The notes: generated by a model not told the origin, from the letters alone. Positions 25,093 to 33,563 are shown, numbered from the stretch's first letter. The stretch: DNA of 64,000 bases from Pseudonocardia sp. (GCF_025465255.1 NZ_JAODNI010000235.1:1-64000); one strand, 5' to 3'. A program made the numbers and translations.

Positions 25093-26765
25093 CCAGTCCT
25101 CGCCGCGGCCCGCAGCAGGCCGGGGGTGAGCCGGGACAGGGCCAGCGCAACGTGCGCCTCGGGCGTCACCGGGGCCAGCGCGACGTCCTTCTCCACGGCG
25201 CGCACCACGAGCTCCGCGACCTTCGACAACGGGTAGTTCCGTCGCGCGATCAGTGCGTTCGCGGAGCGCCGCTGCTCCCCGGCCGTCGACTCGTCCACGC
25301 CGACCATCCGGGCGGAGGACACGATGTCCGTCGGCACGAACGCGGGGCACAGCGCGGTCACGCCGATCCCCTGCCCGGCCAGCTCCGCGCGCAGGCACTC
25401 GGACAGCATCAGCACCGCGGCCTTCGTGGTGCAGTAGGCCGGCAGGCCCGCGACCGGCGTGAACGCCGCCGCCGAGGCGACGTTGACGATGTGCCCGCCC
25501 TCGCCGTGCTCCCGCAACTGCGCACCGAAGAGCCGGCAGCCGTGGATCACCCCCCACAGGTTGACGTCCAGGATCGCCTCCCAGTCCTCGACGCCGGTGT
25601 CCGCGAACGGCCCTGACACGGCGATCCCCGCGTTGTTCACCACGACGTCCGGCACGCCCGCCTCCGCCGCGACCCGGTCGGCGAAGGCGGCCATCGCGTC
25701 GCCGTCGGACACGTCGACCTCGTACGCCAGGCCGCCGGTCTCGAACGCGGTCTCCTTCGCCGTGGCCAGGTTCCGGTCCGCGGCGACGACGAGCGCGCCG
25801 CGCCGCCCGAACGCGTGCGCGACCGCGCGGCCGATCCCGCTCCCCGCCCCCGTCACGACGACGACACGGCCGGCCCAGCGGCCTACACCCTTCGCGACCG
25901 TCCGGGCCCGGCGCAGCGATGGCGCCTCCGCCGCACCGCCGACGTGCGCGGCGAGCTCACGGACGCACCGGGCGACGACGTCCGGCCGCTCGCGGGACAG
26001 CCAGTGCCCCCCGGGAACGGTCCGGACCTGCAGGTCGTCGACGTACAGGGCGATCTGCGTCTGCAGCGCGGGCGTCACGAACGGGTCGTCGGCGGGGGCC
26101 AGGACCTGCACCGGGACATCCGTTCGGATCGGCGCGCCGACCGGACCGCCGATGTTCTCGCGGTACAGCTCGAGGCCGCGGACGGCGTCGGCGGTCCGGG
26201 GCCGCGGCACGCCCGCGCGGCGCGACATCACAGCGCCGATCAGGCCGGAGCGCCAGCCGAGCTCGGGCAGCACCGGGGCCCTGAACAGCACCATGTAACA
26301 GGACGCGAGGGCCTGGCGGACGCGGTCGCGGCGCCGGGCCCGGCTGTAGAAGGCGGCGACGTGCTCACGCGACGGACCGGAGATCGACGTGAACGACGCG
26401 ACCCGCCCGTCGAGCGCCCCGTGCGTCACCGCGTGCCAGGCCTGGGTGGAGCCCCAGTCGTGGGCGAGCAGGTGCACCGGCGCGCCGGGCGAGACCTCGT
26501 CGACGACGGCGCGCAGGTCCGCGGCGAGCCGCTCGATCCCGTACCCGGCCCGCTCCCCGGGGGCGTCGGAGGCGCCGGCGCCGCGGACGTCGTAGGTCGC
26601 GACCCGGTGGGTGGCCGCCAGCTCCCCGACCACGCCGTCCCAGACGGTGTGGTCGTCCGGATAGCCGTGCACCGCGACGACCACCGGCGCGCCCTCCGGG
26701 CCGCTGACCTGCACCGCGAGCCGGAGCCCGTCCGTCGTGGTGATCACTGTCGCGCTGCTCGGCAT
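25086..26765 (-). CDS. EphD-like fusion: alpha/beta hydrolase plus short-chain dehydrogenase
   Basis: 559 residues in one frame. Residues 1-290: epoxide-hydrolase fold with HGYP near 34 and nucleophile Asp in LAHDWGSTQAW near 105. Residues 300-559: SDR with TGAGSGIGRAVAHAFG, catalytic Ser in NVASAAAF and Tyr/Lys in AYCTTKAA near 443. The same order is found in M. tuberculosis EphD (Rv2214c, 592 residues), which hydrolyses epoxy-mycolic acids. If this host is a Pseudonocardiaceae member without true mycolates, the substrate must be another epoxidised lipid or aromatic compound. Single gene, divergent from a drug exporter. Confidence 0.9.
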   Translation of the reverse strand: MPSSATVITTTDGLRLAVQVSGPEGAPVVVAVHGYPDDHTVWDGVVGELAATHRVATYDVRGAGASDAPGERAGYGIERLAADLRAVVDEVSPGAPVHLLAHDWGSTQAWHAVTHGALDGRVASFTSISGPSREHVAAFYSRARRRDRVRQALASCYMVLFRAPVLPELGWRSGLIGAVMSRRAGVPRPRTADAVRGLELYRENIGGPVGAPIRTDVPVQVLAPADDPFVTPALQTQIALYVDDLQVRTVPGGHWLSRERPDVVARCVRELAAHVGGAAEAPSLRRARTVAKGVGRWAGRVVVVTGAGSGIGRAVAHAFGRRGALVVAADRNLATAKETAFETGGLAYEVDVSDGDAMAAFADRVAAEAGVPDVVVNNAGIAVSGPFADTGVEDWEAILDVNLWGVIHGCRLFGAQLREHGEGGHIVNVASAAAFTPVAGLPAYCTTKAAVLMLSECLRAELAGQGIGVTALCPAFVPTDIVSSARMVGVDESTAGEQRRSANALIARRNYPLSKVAELVVRAVEKDVALAPVTPEAHVALALSRLTPGLLRAAARTGQ

Positions 26766-26920
26766 GGGGCAACCCTAAGTCGCCCGGATCACAGCGAAAC
26801 GCGCGCGGGAACATCACCCGGACGGGTGGGCTTGAGATTGACGGTGGGTCGCGCCGTGGGGGAGCGACGATGCCGGCGCGCCACCGGCCCCACCACGGAC
26901 CAGGAAGTCGAAGGTGCCGC

Positions 26921-28201
26921 GTGACCACCACCCCTGATCGCACTCAGACCGAGAACCGAACTCAGGGCACCGCCGCCCCCACGACTCCCGCCACCCCGCC
27001 CGGGCGGCTCCGGACCACCCTGCTGCTGGGCGCGCTCATCGCGCTCGGGCCGCTCACCATCGACATGTACCTGCCGGCCCTGCCGACGCTGACCGCGGAC
27101 CTGCAGGCCACGGCTTCGGCCGTGCAGCTGACGCTCACCGGCACCCTGGTCGGCCTCGCGCTGGGCCAGCTGATCCTCGGCCCGCTCTCGGACTCGCTCG
27201 GCAGGCGGCGTCCGCTGCTCGCGGGGACGGCGCTGCACGTGCTGGCGTCCCTGCTGATCGTGTTCGCCCCGAACATCGCCGTGCTCGGGGCGCTCCGCGT
27301 GCTCCAGGGCGTCGGCACCGCGGCAGGCGCGGTGATCGCGCTGGCCGTGGTCCGGGACCTGTTCTCCGGCCGGGCCGGGGCCACCCTGTTCTCCCGGCTG
27401 ATGCTCGTGATGGGCGCCGCCCCGGTGCTCGCGCCGACCATCGGCGGCGAACTGCTCCGCTTCACGGACTGGCGCGGGATCTTCGTCCTGCTCGCCGTCT
27501 ACGGGGCCGCGCTGATCGCGCTCCTCTCGGTCATGCTCGGCGAGACGCTCCCGCCGGAGCGCCGCCGCAAGGCGGGCGTGGCCAGCACCCTGCGCACCTA
27601 CGGTGGGCTGTTCCGGGACCGCACCTACGTCGGCCTGGTCCTGGTGGCGGGGCTCGTCATGGCCGGGCTGTTCGCCTACGTCTCCGGCAGCTCGTTCGTC
27701 TACCAGGAGCAGTTCGGCCTCGACGAGCAGCAGTTCGGCCTGCTCTTCGGCGCCGGCGCGATCTGGCTGATCGCCGGCACCCAGCTCAACGCGGCCCTGC
27801 TGCGGCGCTTCGAACCGCGGCAGCTCCTGCCGGCCGCGATCGCCGGCGCGATGCTGGCCGGGCTCGCGCTGCTGATCCTCTCGTCGACCGGGACCGGGGG
27901 GCTGCCCGGCGTCGTCGCGCCCCTCTGGGTCGCACTGTTCTTCTGCGGGATCTCGATGCCCAACGGCCCGGCGCTCGCGCTCGCCCGGCACGGCGAGTCC
28001 GCCGGGACCGCGGCGGCGCTGCTCGGCGCGGTGCAGTTCGGCGTCGGGGCGCTGGTCTCGCCGCTGGTGGGCCTGCTCGGCAACGACGCGCCCGCGATGG
28101 GCGCGGTCATCTTCGCGGCCCTGCTGGTCGCGCTGCTGGTGCTCGTCACCGTCGTCCGGCCGTGGCAGCTGGCGAACCTGGACGAGGACGCCCCCGCCTG
28201 A
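26921..28201 (+). CDS. Bcr/CflA-family MFS drug exporter
   Basis: 426 residues from GTG, with GAAGGTG just upstream. Twelve predicted membrane helices starting at about residue 28. MFS motif A in GPLSDSLGRRRPLL and the Bcr/CflA hallmark TIDMYLPALPTL in helix 1. Exports bicyclomycin, chloramphenicol or similar compounds in the family. The 155-base region upstream is shared with the EphD-like gene; no regulator is adjacent. Ends before hairpin family A copy 2. Confidence 0.9.
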   Translation: MTTTPDRTQTENRTQGTAAPTTPATPPGRLRTTLLLGALIALGPLTIDMYLPALPTLTADLQATASAVQLTLTGTLVGLALGQLILGPLSDSLGRRRPLLAGTALHVLASLLIVFAPNIAVLGALRVLQGVGTAAGAVIALAVVRDLFSGRAGATLFSRLMLVMGAAPVLAPTIGGELLRFTDWRGIFVLLAVYGAALIALLSVMLGETLPPERRRKAGVASTLRTYGGLFRDRTYVGLVLVAGLVMAGLFAYVSGSSFVYQEQFGLDEQQFGLLFGAGAIWLIAGTQLNAALLRRFEPRQLLPAAIAGAMLAGLALLILSSTGTGGLPGVVAPLWVALFFCGISMPNGPALALARHGESAGTAAALLGAVQFGVGALVSPLVGLLGNDAPAMGAVIFAALLVALLVLVTVVRPWQLANLDEDAPA

Positions 28202-28208
28202 CCGCACC

Positions 28209-28257
28209 GTGGAGCCACAACGCTCTTCAGGCCCCAGAATTCGCGTTGTGGCTCCAC
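28209..28257. repeat. Palindromic extragenic element, family A (copy 2)
   Basis: GTGGAGCCACAACGC / GCGTTGTGGCTCCAC, 15 bases perfectly paired, loop 19 containing TTCAGGCC as in copy 1 (4924-5030). Between the convergent MFS and PadR genes, so it probably terminates both. Confidence 0.85.
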
Positions 28258-28265
28258 AACGTGGG

Positions 28266-28808
28266 TCAGGTCTGGGCGCGTGCCAGTTCCTTCTCCAGGC
28301 GCTCGATCGCCCAGACCGCCCAGCTGTGCACGGCGTCGTACTGCCGCACGCCGAACTCCGCGGCGAGCAGGCCGAACCCCTCCGGGCTGGTGAACGGCAC
28401 GTCGTCGTTCTCCACCCGGATCCGGCGCAGCTCGTCCGCGCCCTCCCGGGTGCGCTCGGCGATCCCGCGCAGCAGGATCAGCGCGTCCTTCGGGTCCAGG
28501 GCGGAGATCAGGAACATCCGCAGCACCTGCTCGTTGCGGACCCGGCCCGCCCGCGGCGGCGCGAACAGCCATTCCCGCAGCTCGGCGCGGCCCTCGGGGG
28601 TGACGGCGTAGGTCCGGCTACCGCGCGCGCCCTCGTGCGTGACCTCGACGAGCCCGCGCTCCGCCAGCCGGTTCAGCTCCGGGTAGATGCTCGTGTGCCC
28701 GGCCTGCCAGGCGTAGCGGCCCAGGTCGCCCTCGAACGACTTCGTCAGCTCGTACCCGCTCGAGGGCCGGACGGCCAGCAGACCGAGCAACGCATGCGTC
28801 AGCGACAT
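28266..28808 (-). CDS. PadR-family regulator
   Basis: 180 residues. N-terminal PadR winged helix (LTHALLGLLAVRPSSGYELT, YPELNRLAERGLV, SRTYAVTPEGRAELREW) and the C-terminal helical dimerisation domain of the Vir_act_alpha type. Divergent from the carotenoid oxygenase operon, with two GACATGTC palindromes between the genes; most PadR proteins repress the divergent gene and release it on binding a small aromatic ligand. Confidence 0.9.
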   Translation of the reverse strand: MSLTHALLGLLAVRPSSGYELTKSFEGDLGRYAWQAGHTSIYPELNRLAERGLVEVTHEGARGSRTYAVTPEGRAELREWLFAPPRAGRVRNEQVLRMFLISALDPKDALILLRGIAERTREGADELRRIRVENDDVPFTSPEGFGLLAAEFGVRQYDAVHSWAVWAIERLEKELARAQT

Positions 28809-28832
28809 GCGGCGAGCTTATCTTCCATTGCT

Positions 28833-28854
28833 GACATGTCACCATTGACATGTC
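28833..28854. promoter_or_regulatory. Tandem PadR-type operators
   Basis: Two perfect 8-bp palindromes GACATGTC (28833-28840, 28847-28854) with 6 bases between; together they read ATGT-n-ACAT, the classic PadR pattern. Confidence 0.75.
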
Positions 28855-28901
28855 GCGGGATACGGGTGCAGAGTCGTCGGCACACCGAGGAGGACGCGAC
28901 G

Positions 28902-30269
28902 ATGACCACCAGCACCTCACCGCTCTACCTGACCGGGCACCTCGCCCCCGTCCCGGACGAGATCGAGGCCCGGGACCTGCCCGTCACCGGCATCCTGCCC
29001 CCCGAGCTGACCGGCCGGTACTTCCGCAACGGCCCCAATCCGCTCCCCGGCCAGGACCCCGGCCACTGGTTCATGGGCGCCGGGATGCTGCACGGCATCC
29101 GGCTCCGGGACGGCCGGGCCGAGTGGTACCGCAACCGCTGGACGCGGACGAGGGCCCTGGAGGGGCATCCCTTCCTCCGGCCGGACGGCACGTTCGACCG
29201 GACGGCCGTCGTCGCCAACACCCACGTCGTCGAGCACGGCGGGAAGATCATGGCGCTGGTCGAGAACGGTTTCCCGTACGTCGTGACGCCGGAGCTCGAG
29301 ACGGTCGGTCCGGACGACTTCGCGGGCCGCCTCACCACCGCGATGACCGCCCACCCCAAGACCGACCCGGCCACCGGTGACCTGCACTTCTTCGGCTACG
29401 GCTTCGCCCCGCCGTTCCTCACCTACCACCGGCTCGACGCCGCCGGGACGCTCGTCGAGAGCGCCGCGATCGAGGTCCCCGGGCCGACGATGATGCACGA
29501 CTTCGCGATCACTGCGCACCACGCGGTGTTCATGGACCTGCCGATGACGTTCCGGTTCCGGCAGGGCATGCCCTACGCCTGGGACGAGTCCTACGGCGCC
29601 CGCCTCGGCGTCATGCCGCTGGACCGGCCGGGCGAGGTCCGCTGGTTCGCGATCGACCCCTGCTACGTCTTCCACGTCGGCAACGCCCACGAGGACGCGG
29701 CCGGCCGGGTCGTCCTGGACGCCGCGCGGTACGCCCCCGCGGACGTCGCCGTCATGTGGGACGCCCTCGGCCCCAACCCGGCAGGTCACGCCTCCGCCGC
29801 CGCGTCGACCGGCCTCGCCCGGCTGCACCGCTGGACCCTGGACCCGGCCACCGGCGCCGTGACCGAGAGCGCGCTGGCCGAGCGCGGGCTCGAGTTCCCC
29901 ACCCTCGACGACGAGCGGGTGGGCCGCCCGAGCCGCTATCTGTACGCGGTCGCGGACCCCGGACACGCGGGCGGCGAGAGCGCGATCCTGCGCTACGACG
30001 CCGAGCAGGGCAGCACGTCCGCGCACTCGCTGGGCGCGGACGTCATGGCCGGCGAGGCGGTGTTCGTGCCGGTCGCCGGCGTCGACCGCGCCGAGGACGA
30101 GGGCTGGCTGCTCTCGATCACGACGACCCGGGACGGGAAGGCGTCCGAGCTGCTCGTGCTCGACGCCTCGGACGTCTCGGCCGAGCCGGTCGCGACCGTC
30201 ACGCTCCCGCGCGGCGTGCCCGCGGGCTTCCACGGATCCTGGATCGCGGACGCGCGGGAGGAGTCGTGA
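28902..30269 (+). CDS. Carotenoid/stilbene cleavage oxygenase (RPE65 family)
   Basis: 455 residues from ATG with GAGGAGG upstream. Seven-bladed propeller family signature at the start (GRYFRNGPNP). Four Fe(II)-binding His candidates in order: TAHPKTD, MMHDFAIT, YVFHVGNAH and the C-terminal GFHGSW. Cleaves an interphenyl or polyene double bond (apocarotenoids or lignostilbene-type compounds). Overlaps the next membrane gene by four bases and is divergent from PadR, whose family often senses phenolic compounds, so a lignin-derived stilbene substrate is reasonable, though not proven. Confidence 0.88.
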   Translation: MTTSTSPLYLTGHLAPVPDEIEARDLPVTGILPPELTGRYFRNGPNPLPGQDPGHWFMGAGMLHGIRLRDGRAEWYRNRWTRTRALEGHPFLRPDGTFDRTAVVANTHVVEHGGKIMALVENGFPYVVTPELETVGPDDFAGRLTTAMTAHPKTDPATGDLHFFGYGFAPPFLTYHRLDAAGTLVESAAIEVPGPTMMHDFAITAHHAVFMDLPMTFRFRQGMPYAWDESYGARLGVMPLDRPGEVRWFAIDPCYVFHVGNAHEDAAGRVVLDAARYAPADVAVMWDALGPNPAGHASAAASTGLARLHRWTLDPATGAVTESALAERGLEFPTLDDERVGRPSRYLYAVADPGHAGGESAILRYDAEQGSTSAHSLGADVMAGEAVFVPVAGVDRAEDEGWLLSITTTRDGKASELLVLDASDVSAEPVATVTLPRGVPAGFHGSWIADAREES

Positions 30270-30907
30270 TCGCCGTGACCGACGAGGAGATCCGGTCGCG
30301 GCCCGCCGGGGCGGGGCCGCTGGGTATCGTCCGCGGGCTGGCGTGGGACGTCGGGCTGCCCGTCGCCGTGTACTACGCGCTGCACCTGCTGGGCGCGTCG
30401 GACTGGGTGGCCCTGCTGGCCGCCACCGGGGTCGCCGGGTTGCGACTGGTCTGGACGGCGCTGCGGGACCGCGCGCTGAACGCGTTCGCCCTGGTGATGC
30501 TGATCGTCTACGGCATCGGGTTGGTCCTGGCGTTCGCCACGGGAGATCCCCGCCTGCTGCTGCTCCGCAGCTCGATCACGACCGCGGCGGTCGGGGTCGC
30601 GTTCCTGGTCAGCGCCGCGCTCGGCCGGCGGCCGCTGACCCTCGCGGCCCAGCAGAGCTTCTCCCCGGGGTCCGCGGCGGAGCTCGCCGAGGGGTACCGG
30701 ACGCAGCCGCTGACCCGGCACGGCCACCGGGTGAGCTCGACGGTCTGGGGCGCGGGCCTGGTCGCCGAGTCCGTGCTCCGGATCCCGATCGTGTTCCTAC
30801 TGCCCGTCGACGTCGCGGTGGGGCTGTCCGAGGGTCTGCTCGTCGCGACGTTCGCGCTGCTGATCCTCTGGAACGGCCGGTACGTCCGGCGGCTCACGCG
30901 GTCCTGA
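30266..30907 (+). CDS. VC0807-like integral membrane protein
   Basis: 213 residues from a GTG that overlaps the oxygenase stop (GTGA). About six membrane helices; family-like motifs WDVGLPVAVYYALHLLG, ATGDPRLLLLRSS and ALGRRPLTLAAQQ. Function of the family is unknown. Cotranscription with the carotenoid oxygenase is clear from the overlap. Convergent with the next gene, ends overlapping by 14 bases. Confidence 0.75.
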   Translation: MIAVTDEEIRSRPAGAGPLGIVRGLAWDVGLPVAVYYALHLLGASDWVALLAATGVAGLRLVWTALRDRALNAFALVMLIVYGIGLVLAFATGDPRLLLLRSSITTAAVGVAFLVSAALGRRPLTLAAQQSFSPGSAAELAEGYRTQPLTRHGHRVSSTVWGAGLVAESVLRIPIVFLLPVDVAVGLSEGLLVATFALLILWNGRYVRRLTRS

Positions 30908-31529
30908 CGGGCTCCGGCTCGCGGACCACGAACAGCGGCAGGAAGAGCTGGGTGAGCGGGCCGATCGCCAGGGCGTAGAGCACGGTGCCGACGCCGACGG
31001 TCCCGCCCAGCAGCCAGCCCGTCCCGAGCACGACGATCTCGATCGCCGTCCGCACCAGCCGGATCGACCGGCCGGTGCGGGCGGCGAAACCCGTCATGAG
31101 CCCGTCGCGGGGGCCCGGGCCGAGCCGGGCGCCGACGTACGCGGCGGACGCGACGCCGTTGAGCACGATCCCGCCGGCCATCATCGCGAGCCGCGGGACC
31201 AGGCCGGTCGGCGCGGGGAGCAGGGCCAGCGCGGCGTCGACGGCGAACGCGATCACCACGACGTTGGCGAGCGTCCCGATCCCCGGGCGCTGCCGTAGCG
31301 GGATCCACAGCAGGAGCACGGCGACACCGGTCACCGCGGTGATCGCACCGAAGCTGATCGGGAGCCTCGTCGCGAGCCCCTGGTGCAGGACGTCCCACGG
31401 GTTGAGGCCGAGGCCGCCGCGGATCTGCATCGCCATCGACGTCCCGTAGAGCGCGAGGCCCGCGAACAGCTGAGGCAGGCGGCGGAGCGGGGCATGGGTG
31501 ACGGGCAGGGGGCGGAGGTCGGGGGCCAT
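30894..31529 (-). CDS. YczE/YyaS/YitT-type membrane protein
   Basis: 211 residues from the ATG of MAPDLRPLP. Five or so membrane helices; GLGLNPWDVLHQGLA and ARLGPGPRDGLMTG are the two repeated loops typical of the YczE group. Role unknown in the family. The long in-frame extension upstream of this ATG would run through the folD riboswitch on the opposite strand and is rejected. Confidence 0.8.
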   Translation of the reverse strand: MAPDLRPLPVTHAPLRRLPQLFAGLALYGTSMAMQIRGGLGLNPWDVLHQGLATRLPISFGAITAVTGVAVLLLWIPLRQRPGIGTLANVVVIAFAVDAALALLPAPTGLVPRLAMMAGGIVLNGVASAAYVGARLGPGPRDGLMTGFAARTGRSIRLVRTAIEIVVLGTGWLLGGTVGVGTVLYALAIGPLTQLFLPLFVVREPEPVRTA

Positions 31530-31594
31530 ACCGTCGATCGTCCGCCCGATCGGGGCGGATACCGATGGCCAATCGGAGGGACGTGGCATCCTTG

Positions 31595-31685
31595 GGGGCG
31601 AGCGCGACTGGCGGCAGGACAGAGGATGGCATCGACCATCGGGGAGCCGAGAAGTCCGTGGGGGTCGACCGCCTGGGCACCCACG
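31595..31685 (+). ncRNA. ZTP (pfl) riboswitch upstream of folD
   Basis: The three most conserved blocks of the pfl motif are present in order: GACTGGCG (31606-31613), GGGGAGC (31641-31647) after a small hairpin GATGG/CCATC, and CCGCCTGGGCA (31669-31679) in the loop of a perfect stem CGTGGG/CCCACG (31657-31662, 31680-31685). GGCG at 31610 can form the pseudoknot with CGCC at 31670. ZTP riboswitches sense ZMP/ZTP when 10-formyl-tetrahydrofolate runs low and turn on folate genes; folD is a standard target. Control is probably translational since the start is 16 bases downstream. Confidence 0.9.
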
Positions 31686-31701
31686 ATCATCGGGAGTCCG
31701 C

Positions 31702-32562
31702 ATGACCGCACGTCTGTTGCCCGGTAAGCCCGTCGCCGAGAGGGTCCTGGCGGACGTCACCGCCCGCGCCTCGGCGTTGCGCGAGCGCGGGATCACCCCC
31801 AGCCTGGCCACGATCCTCGTCGGCGACGACGACGCCAGCGCCGGCTACATCCGGATCAAGCAGAAGCAGGCCGCCGAGCTCGGCATCGACTCGCCGCACA
31901 CCCACCTCCCCTCCGACGCCACGCAGGAGGACCTGGTCCGGGCGATCACCGGGTACAACGAGGACCCGTCCGTGCACGGCCTGCTGATCCAGTACCCCGT
32001 GCCCGGCCACCTGGACTACGACGCCGCGCTGTCCGCGATGGACCCGGACAAGGACGTCGACGGCATGCACCCGACGAACATGGGCCGCCTCGCTGTCGGC
32101 CTGCCCGGCCCGCTGCCCTGTACCCCCGCGGGGATCGAGGAGCTGCTGGCGTTCCACGAGATCCCGGTGTCCGGCCGCGAGGTCGTCATCCTGGGCCGGG
32201 GCGCGACGCTCGGCCGGCCGCTCGCGATGCTGCTCACCCAGAAGCGCCCGACCGCGAACGCCGCGGTGACGGTCGTGCACACCGGCGTCCCGGACTGGGA
32301 TCGCTACACGAGGCGCGCGGACATCCTCATCGCCGCCGCCGGCGTCCCGGGGATCATCCAGCCGGAGCACGTGAAGCCGGGCGCGACGGTCGTCGGGGGC
32401 GGGGTGCGGTACTCCGGCAAGAAGCTGCTCCCGGACGTCGACGAGTCCTGCGCGGAGGTCGCGGGCGCGATCACGCCGCGGGTCGGCGGCGTGGGGCCGA
32501 CCACGGTCGCCATGCTCTTCCGCAACGTGATCGCGGCAGCGGAGAAGGCGTCGGGCGTCTGA
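31702..32562 (+). CDS. folD: Bifunctional methylenetetrahydrofolate dehydrogenase/cyclohydrolase
   Basis: 286 residues, usual FolD length. Catalytic Lys in YIRIKQKQAAELG at about 52-58; active-site GLLIQYPVP near 94-102 (variant of QLPLP); PDKDVDGMHPTN; cofactor loop ILGRGATLGRPLAMLL at about 165-180; C-terminal PRVGGVGPTTVAMLF. Interconverts 5,10-methylene- and 10-formyl-THF with NADP. ATG with GGGAG six bases upstream, just below a ZTP riboswitch, so expression should rise when 10-formyl-THF or purine synthesis is limited. Followed by hairpin family B copy 2. Confidence 0.96.
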   Translation: MTARLLPGKPVAERVLADVTARASALRERGITPSLATILVGDDDASAGYIRIKQKQAAELGIDSPHTHLPSDATQEDLVRAITGYNEDPSVHGLLIQYPVPGHLDYDAALSAMDPDKDVDGMHPTNMGRLAVGLPGPLPCTPAGIEELLAFHEIPVSGREVVILGRGATLGRPLAMLLTQKRPTANAAVTVVHTGVPDWDRYTRRADILIAAAGVPGIIQPEHVKPGATVVGGGVRYSGKKLLPDVDESCAEVAGAITPRVGGVGPTTVAMLFRNVIAAAEKASGV

Positions 32563-32569
32563 CGATCTT

Positions 32570-32618
32570 CACGAACGGCACTTTCGCTCACCAGGTATGA
32601 GCGAGAGTGCCGTTCGTG
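32570..32618. terminator. Hairpin, family B (copy 2)
   Basis: 21-base arms (32570-32590 and 32598-32618), one mismatch, loop 7; core GAACGGCACT / AGTGCCGTTC is the same as at 11270-11320. Lies between convergent folD and hydrolase genes. Confidence 0.85.
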
Positions 32619-32626
32619 CATCCCGA

Positions 32627-33532
32627 TCAGGTGCCCAGGTGCCGCACGAAGAAGTCCCGCGCCGGCGGGCTCGCGTTGTCGAAGCCGTCGACGTAGGCGT
32701 CGAAGTGGCCGCCCGGCATGATCACCAGCTCCTTCGGCTCCCGGGCGTGCTCGTAGGCGTCGATGGCCAGATGGGCCGGGGTGAGGTGGTCGCCCGCCGC
32801 GACGAGCATCAGCAGCGGCGTCGGGCTGATCCGGCCGATGTGGGCGACCGGCTCGTACTCCCCGAGCATCTCGACGGTCCGCAGCGTGACCTCGTTGCGC
32901 CAGGACGGGGCGCGGAGCTTCCCGGTCTCGATGAACCAGGTGTACGAGTCCGGGGTCGGCAGCGCGGACGGGGCGTTGGGGTCCTCGTCGACGACCGGCA
33001 CCATCGCGGGCGGGCCCCCGGCGTAGCGGGCCGCACGGTCGGCGTCGAACATCTCGCGGAAGCCGGCCCGGAAGTCCGCGCGGACCAGCTCCCCGATGTT
33101 GGCCGAGCCGCTGACCAGCGGGACCTGCGACACGACGGCCTTGACGCGGCGGTCGATCGCGCCCACGACGAGCACGTGGCCGCCGGAGTAGCTCGAACCC
33201 CAGATGCCGATCCGGGTGGCGTCGACCTCGTCCAGCGTGGTCGCGTAGGTGATCGCGTGGCGGTAGTCCCGGACCTGCGCGACCGGGTCGATCTCCTGGC
33301 GCGGCTCGCCGTCGCTGGCGCCGAAGTTGCGGTTGTCGAAGACCAGCGCGTTCAGCCCGGCCGCCGCGAAGACCTCGGCGAACGAGTCCAGGTACATCTC
33401 CTTCACGGCCGAGAACCCGTGCGCCATGACGACCGTCGGGGCGCGGCCGCTCGCCCCTTCCGCCCGGTAGAACCAGCCCCGCAGGGTCGTGCCCTCCGCG
33501 TCGAACTCGATGTCCCGTCGTGTCCCGGTCAT
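32627..33532 (-). CDS. Alpha/beta hydrolase (dienelactone-hydrolase-like peptidase/esterase)
   Basis: 301 residues from ATG preceded by AGGAGG; the much longer open frame upstream is out of phase with the AraC gene and is not coding. Seen: oxyanion MAHGFSAVKEM near 36, nucleophile elbow GSSYSGG near 112, acid in VAAGDHLTP, His in MPGGHFDAY. Fits the Xaa-Pro-like/DLH esterases. Sits 31 bases downstream of an AraC regulator and farther from a formaldehyde-dehydrogenase-like gene in the same orientation. Substrate unknown. Confidence 0.85.
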   Translation of the reverse strand: MTGTRRDIEFDAEGTTLRGWFYRAEGASGRAPTVVMAHGFSAVKEMYLDSFAEVFAAAGLNALVFDNRNFGASDGEPRQEIDPVAQVRDYRHAITYATTLDEVDATRIGIWGSSYSGGHVLVVGAIDRRVKAVVSQVPLVSGSANIGELVRADFRAGFREMFDADRAARYAGGPPAMVPVVDEDPNAPSALPTPDSYTWFIETGKLRAPSWRNEVTLRTVEMLGEYEPVAHIGRISPTPLLMLVAAGDHLTPAHLAIDAYEHAREPKELVIMPGGHFDAYVDGFDNASPPARDFFVRHLGT

Positions 33533-33563
33533 CCCGGCCTCCTCAGGTCGCGTGACCCGAGTC

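Noticed and set aside
23695..25557. Upstream extension of the aminotransferase frame across the glutamine synthetase gene
   Set aside because: Shadow of the plus-strand gene; the real start with RBS is at 23694.
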